The notes beneath the pieces were generated by a model. That model worked only from the letters and a program-made list of their open reading frames with translations. It was not told the origin of the DNA and ran no database searches. DNA of 6,960 nucleotides, from contig JAEWHY010000066.1 of NCBI GenBank assembly GCA_023387555.1, forward strand, positions 1 through 6,960, written 5' to 3'. How positions within the stretch are numbered: the stretch's first letter is position 1; each line of letters starts with the position of its first letter. Positions 6,783 to 6,960 of this stretch are shown here, piece by piece. The translations under genes were made by a program, and so were the position numbers. The stretch is from Pseudomonadota bacterium (GTDB taxonomy: Bacteria; Pseudomonadota; Alphaproteobacteria; Rhizobiales; Xanthobacteraceae).

Positions 6783-6960
6783 TCAGCGCACGTTGCATCC
6801 CGCGGATCGGAACTGCCCGATCACGCGGCCGATCAATTCAGGCGTCGGGCGGGGTGTATTCTCGTGGATGTACGGCAGGTTCATCGCCGTCCATTTGAAG
6901 GCGCCCATCTGATGGAAAGGCTGGACCTCGACCCATGCGACATTCCTCATGGGGGCGACG
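6783..6960 (-). CDS. pflA: Pyruvate formate-lyase activating enzyme, C-terminal fragment (enters from right edge)
   Basis: Only the last 58 codons are in the window, ending in TGA at 6785-6783; the first base at 6960 is part of a split codon. The stretch VEVQPFHQMGAFKWTAM followed by a Pro-rich turn (PRPTPE) and a final helix matches the C-terminus of PflA, where E. coli has VELLPYHELGKHKWVAM. PflA is a cytoplasmic radical-SAM enzyme that places the glycyl radical on pyruvate formate-lyase, which cleaves pyruvate to formate and acetyl-CoA without oxygen. The CxxxCxxC cluster site lies outside the window. A related glycyl-radical-enzyme activase is possible, but the close C-terminal match and the formate channel two genes downstream favour PflA. 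The structural gene pflB would be expected upstream, beyond the right edge. Confidence 0.85.
   Translation of the reverse strand, partial: VAPMRNVAWVEVQPFHQMGAFKWTAMNLPYIHENTPRPTPELIGRVIGQFRSAGCNVR

Noticed and set aside
1..6960. FNR/FixK-type anaerobic box (TTGAT-N4-ATCAA) expected for a fermentation operon
   Set aside because: Scanning by eye found isolated TTGAT or ATCAA half-sites inside genes, but no paired site in any intergenic region. The operon promoter probably lies upstream of pflA/pflB outside the window.
1..6960. Mobile element, CRISPR array, tRNA or integration-site signals
   Set aside because: No transposase or integrase, direct-repeat array, cloverleaf-like sequence or abrupt composition change was seen. 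The genes are tightly packed and uniform in codon use.

Overview
The window is about 62% G+C. It carries four complete genes and two partial ones, all on the minus strand, so transcription runs from high to low coordinates. The proteins, base composition and tight packing suggest an alphaproteobacterium. The Bradyrhizobium/Rhodopseudomonas group (Nitrobacteraceae) is my best guess, by family resemblance only; the window has no rRNA or other marker gene.

In transcription order: (1) the last 58 codons of a pyruvate formate-lyase activating enzyme (pflA; 6960-6783, entering from outside the window). (2) A 530-residue aspartate:alanine-exchanger (AAE) family transporter (6748-5156). (3) A formate/nitrite (FNT, FocA-like) channel (5142-4246). 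(4) A SulP anion transporter with a C-terminal STAS domain (4223-2475). Gaps between these genes are only 34, 13 and 22 bp, so they look like one operon. A 138-bp gap follows (2474-2337), the only spacer large enough for a separate promoter. After it come (5) a 741-residue DUF3141 protein, a PHA-synthase-like alpha/beta hydrolase with a Cys-Asp-His triad (2336-111), and, 23 bp later, (6) the first 29 codons of a phosphate acetyltransferase (pta; 87-1, leaving the window).

Together the genes read as an anaerobic pyruvate-dissimilation and acid-export locus. PFL, activated by PflA, would yield formate and acetyl-CoA. Pta, presumably with an acetate kinase beyond the left edge, would turn acetyl-CoA into acetyl phosphate and acetate. 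The FNT channel would release formate. The AAE and SulP proteins are candidates for export or exchange of other organic or inorganic anions. The least understood member is the DUF3141 protein, whose apparently intact thiol-hydrolase/synthase active site beside pta suggests an acyl-CoA or acyl-ester reaction that is not characterised as far as I know.

No tRNA, rRNA, CRISPR array, insertion sequence, large repeat or convincing terminator was seen. Apart from the 138-bp spacer there is essentially no non-coding DNA.
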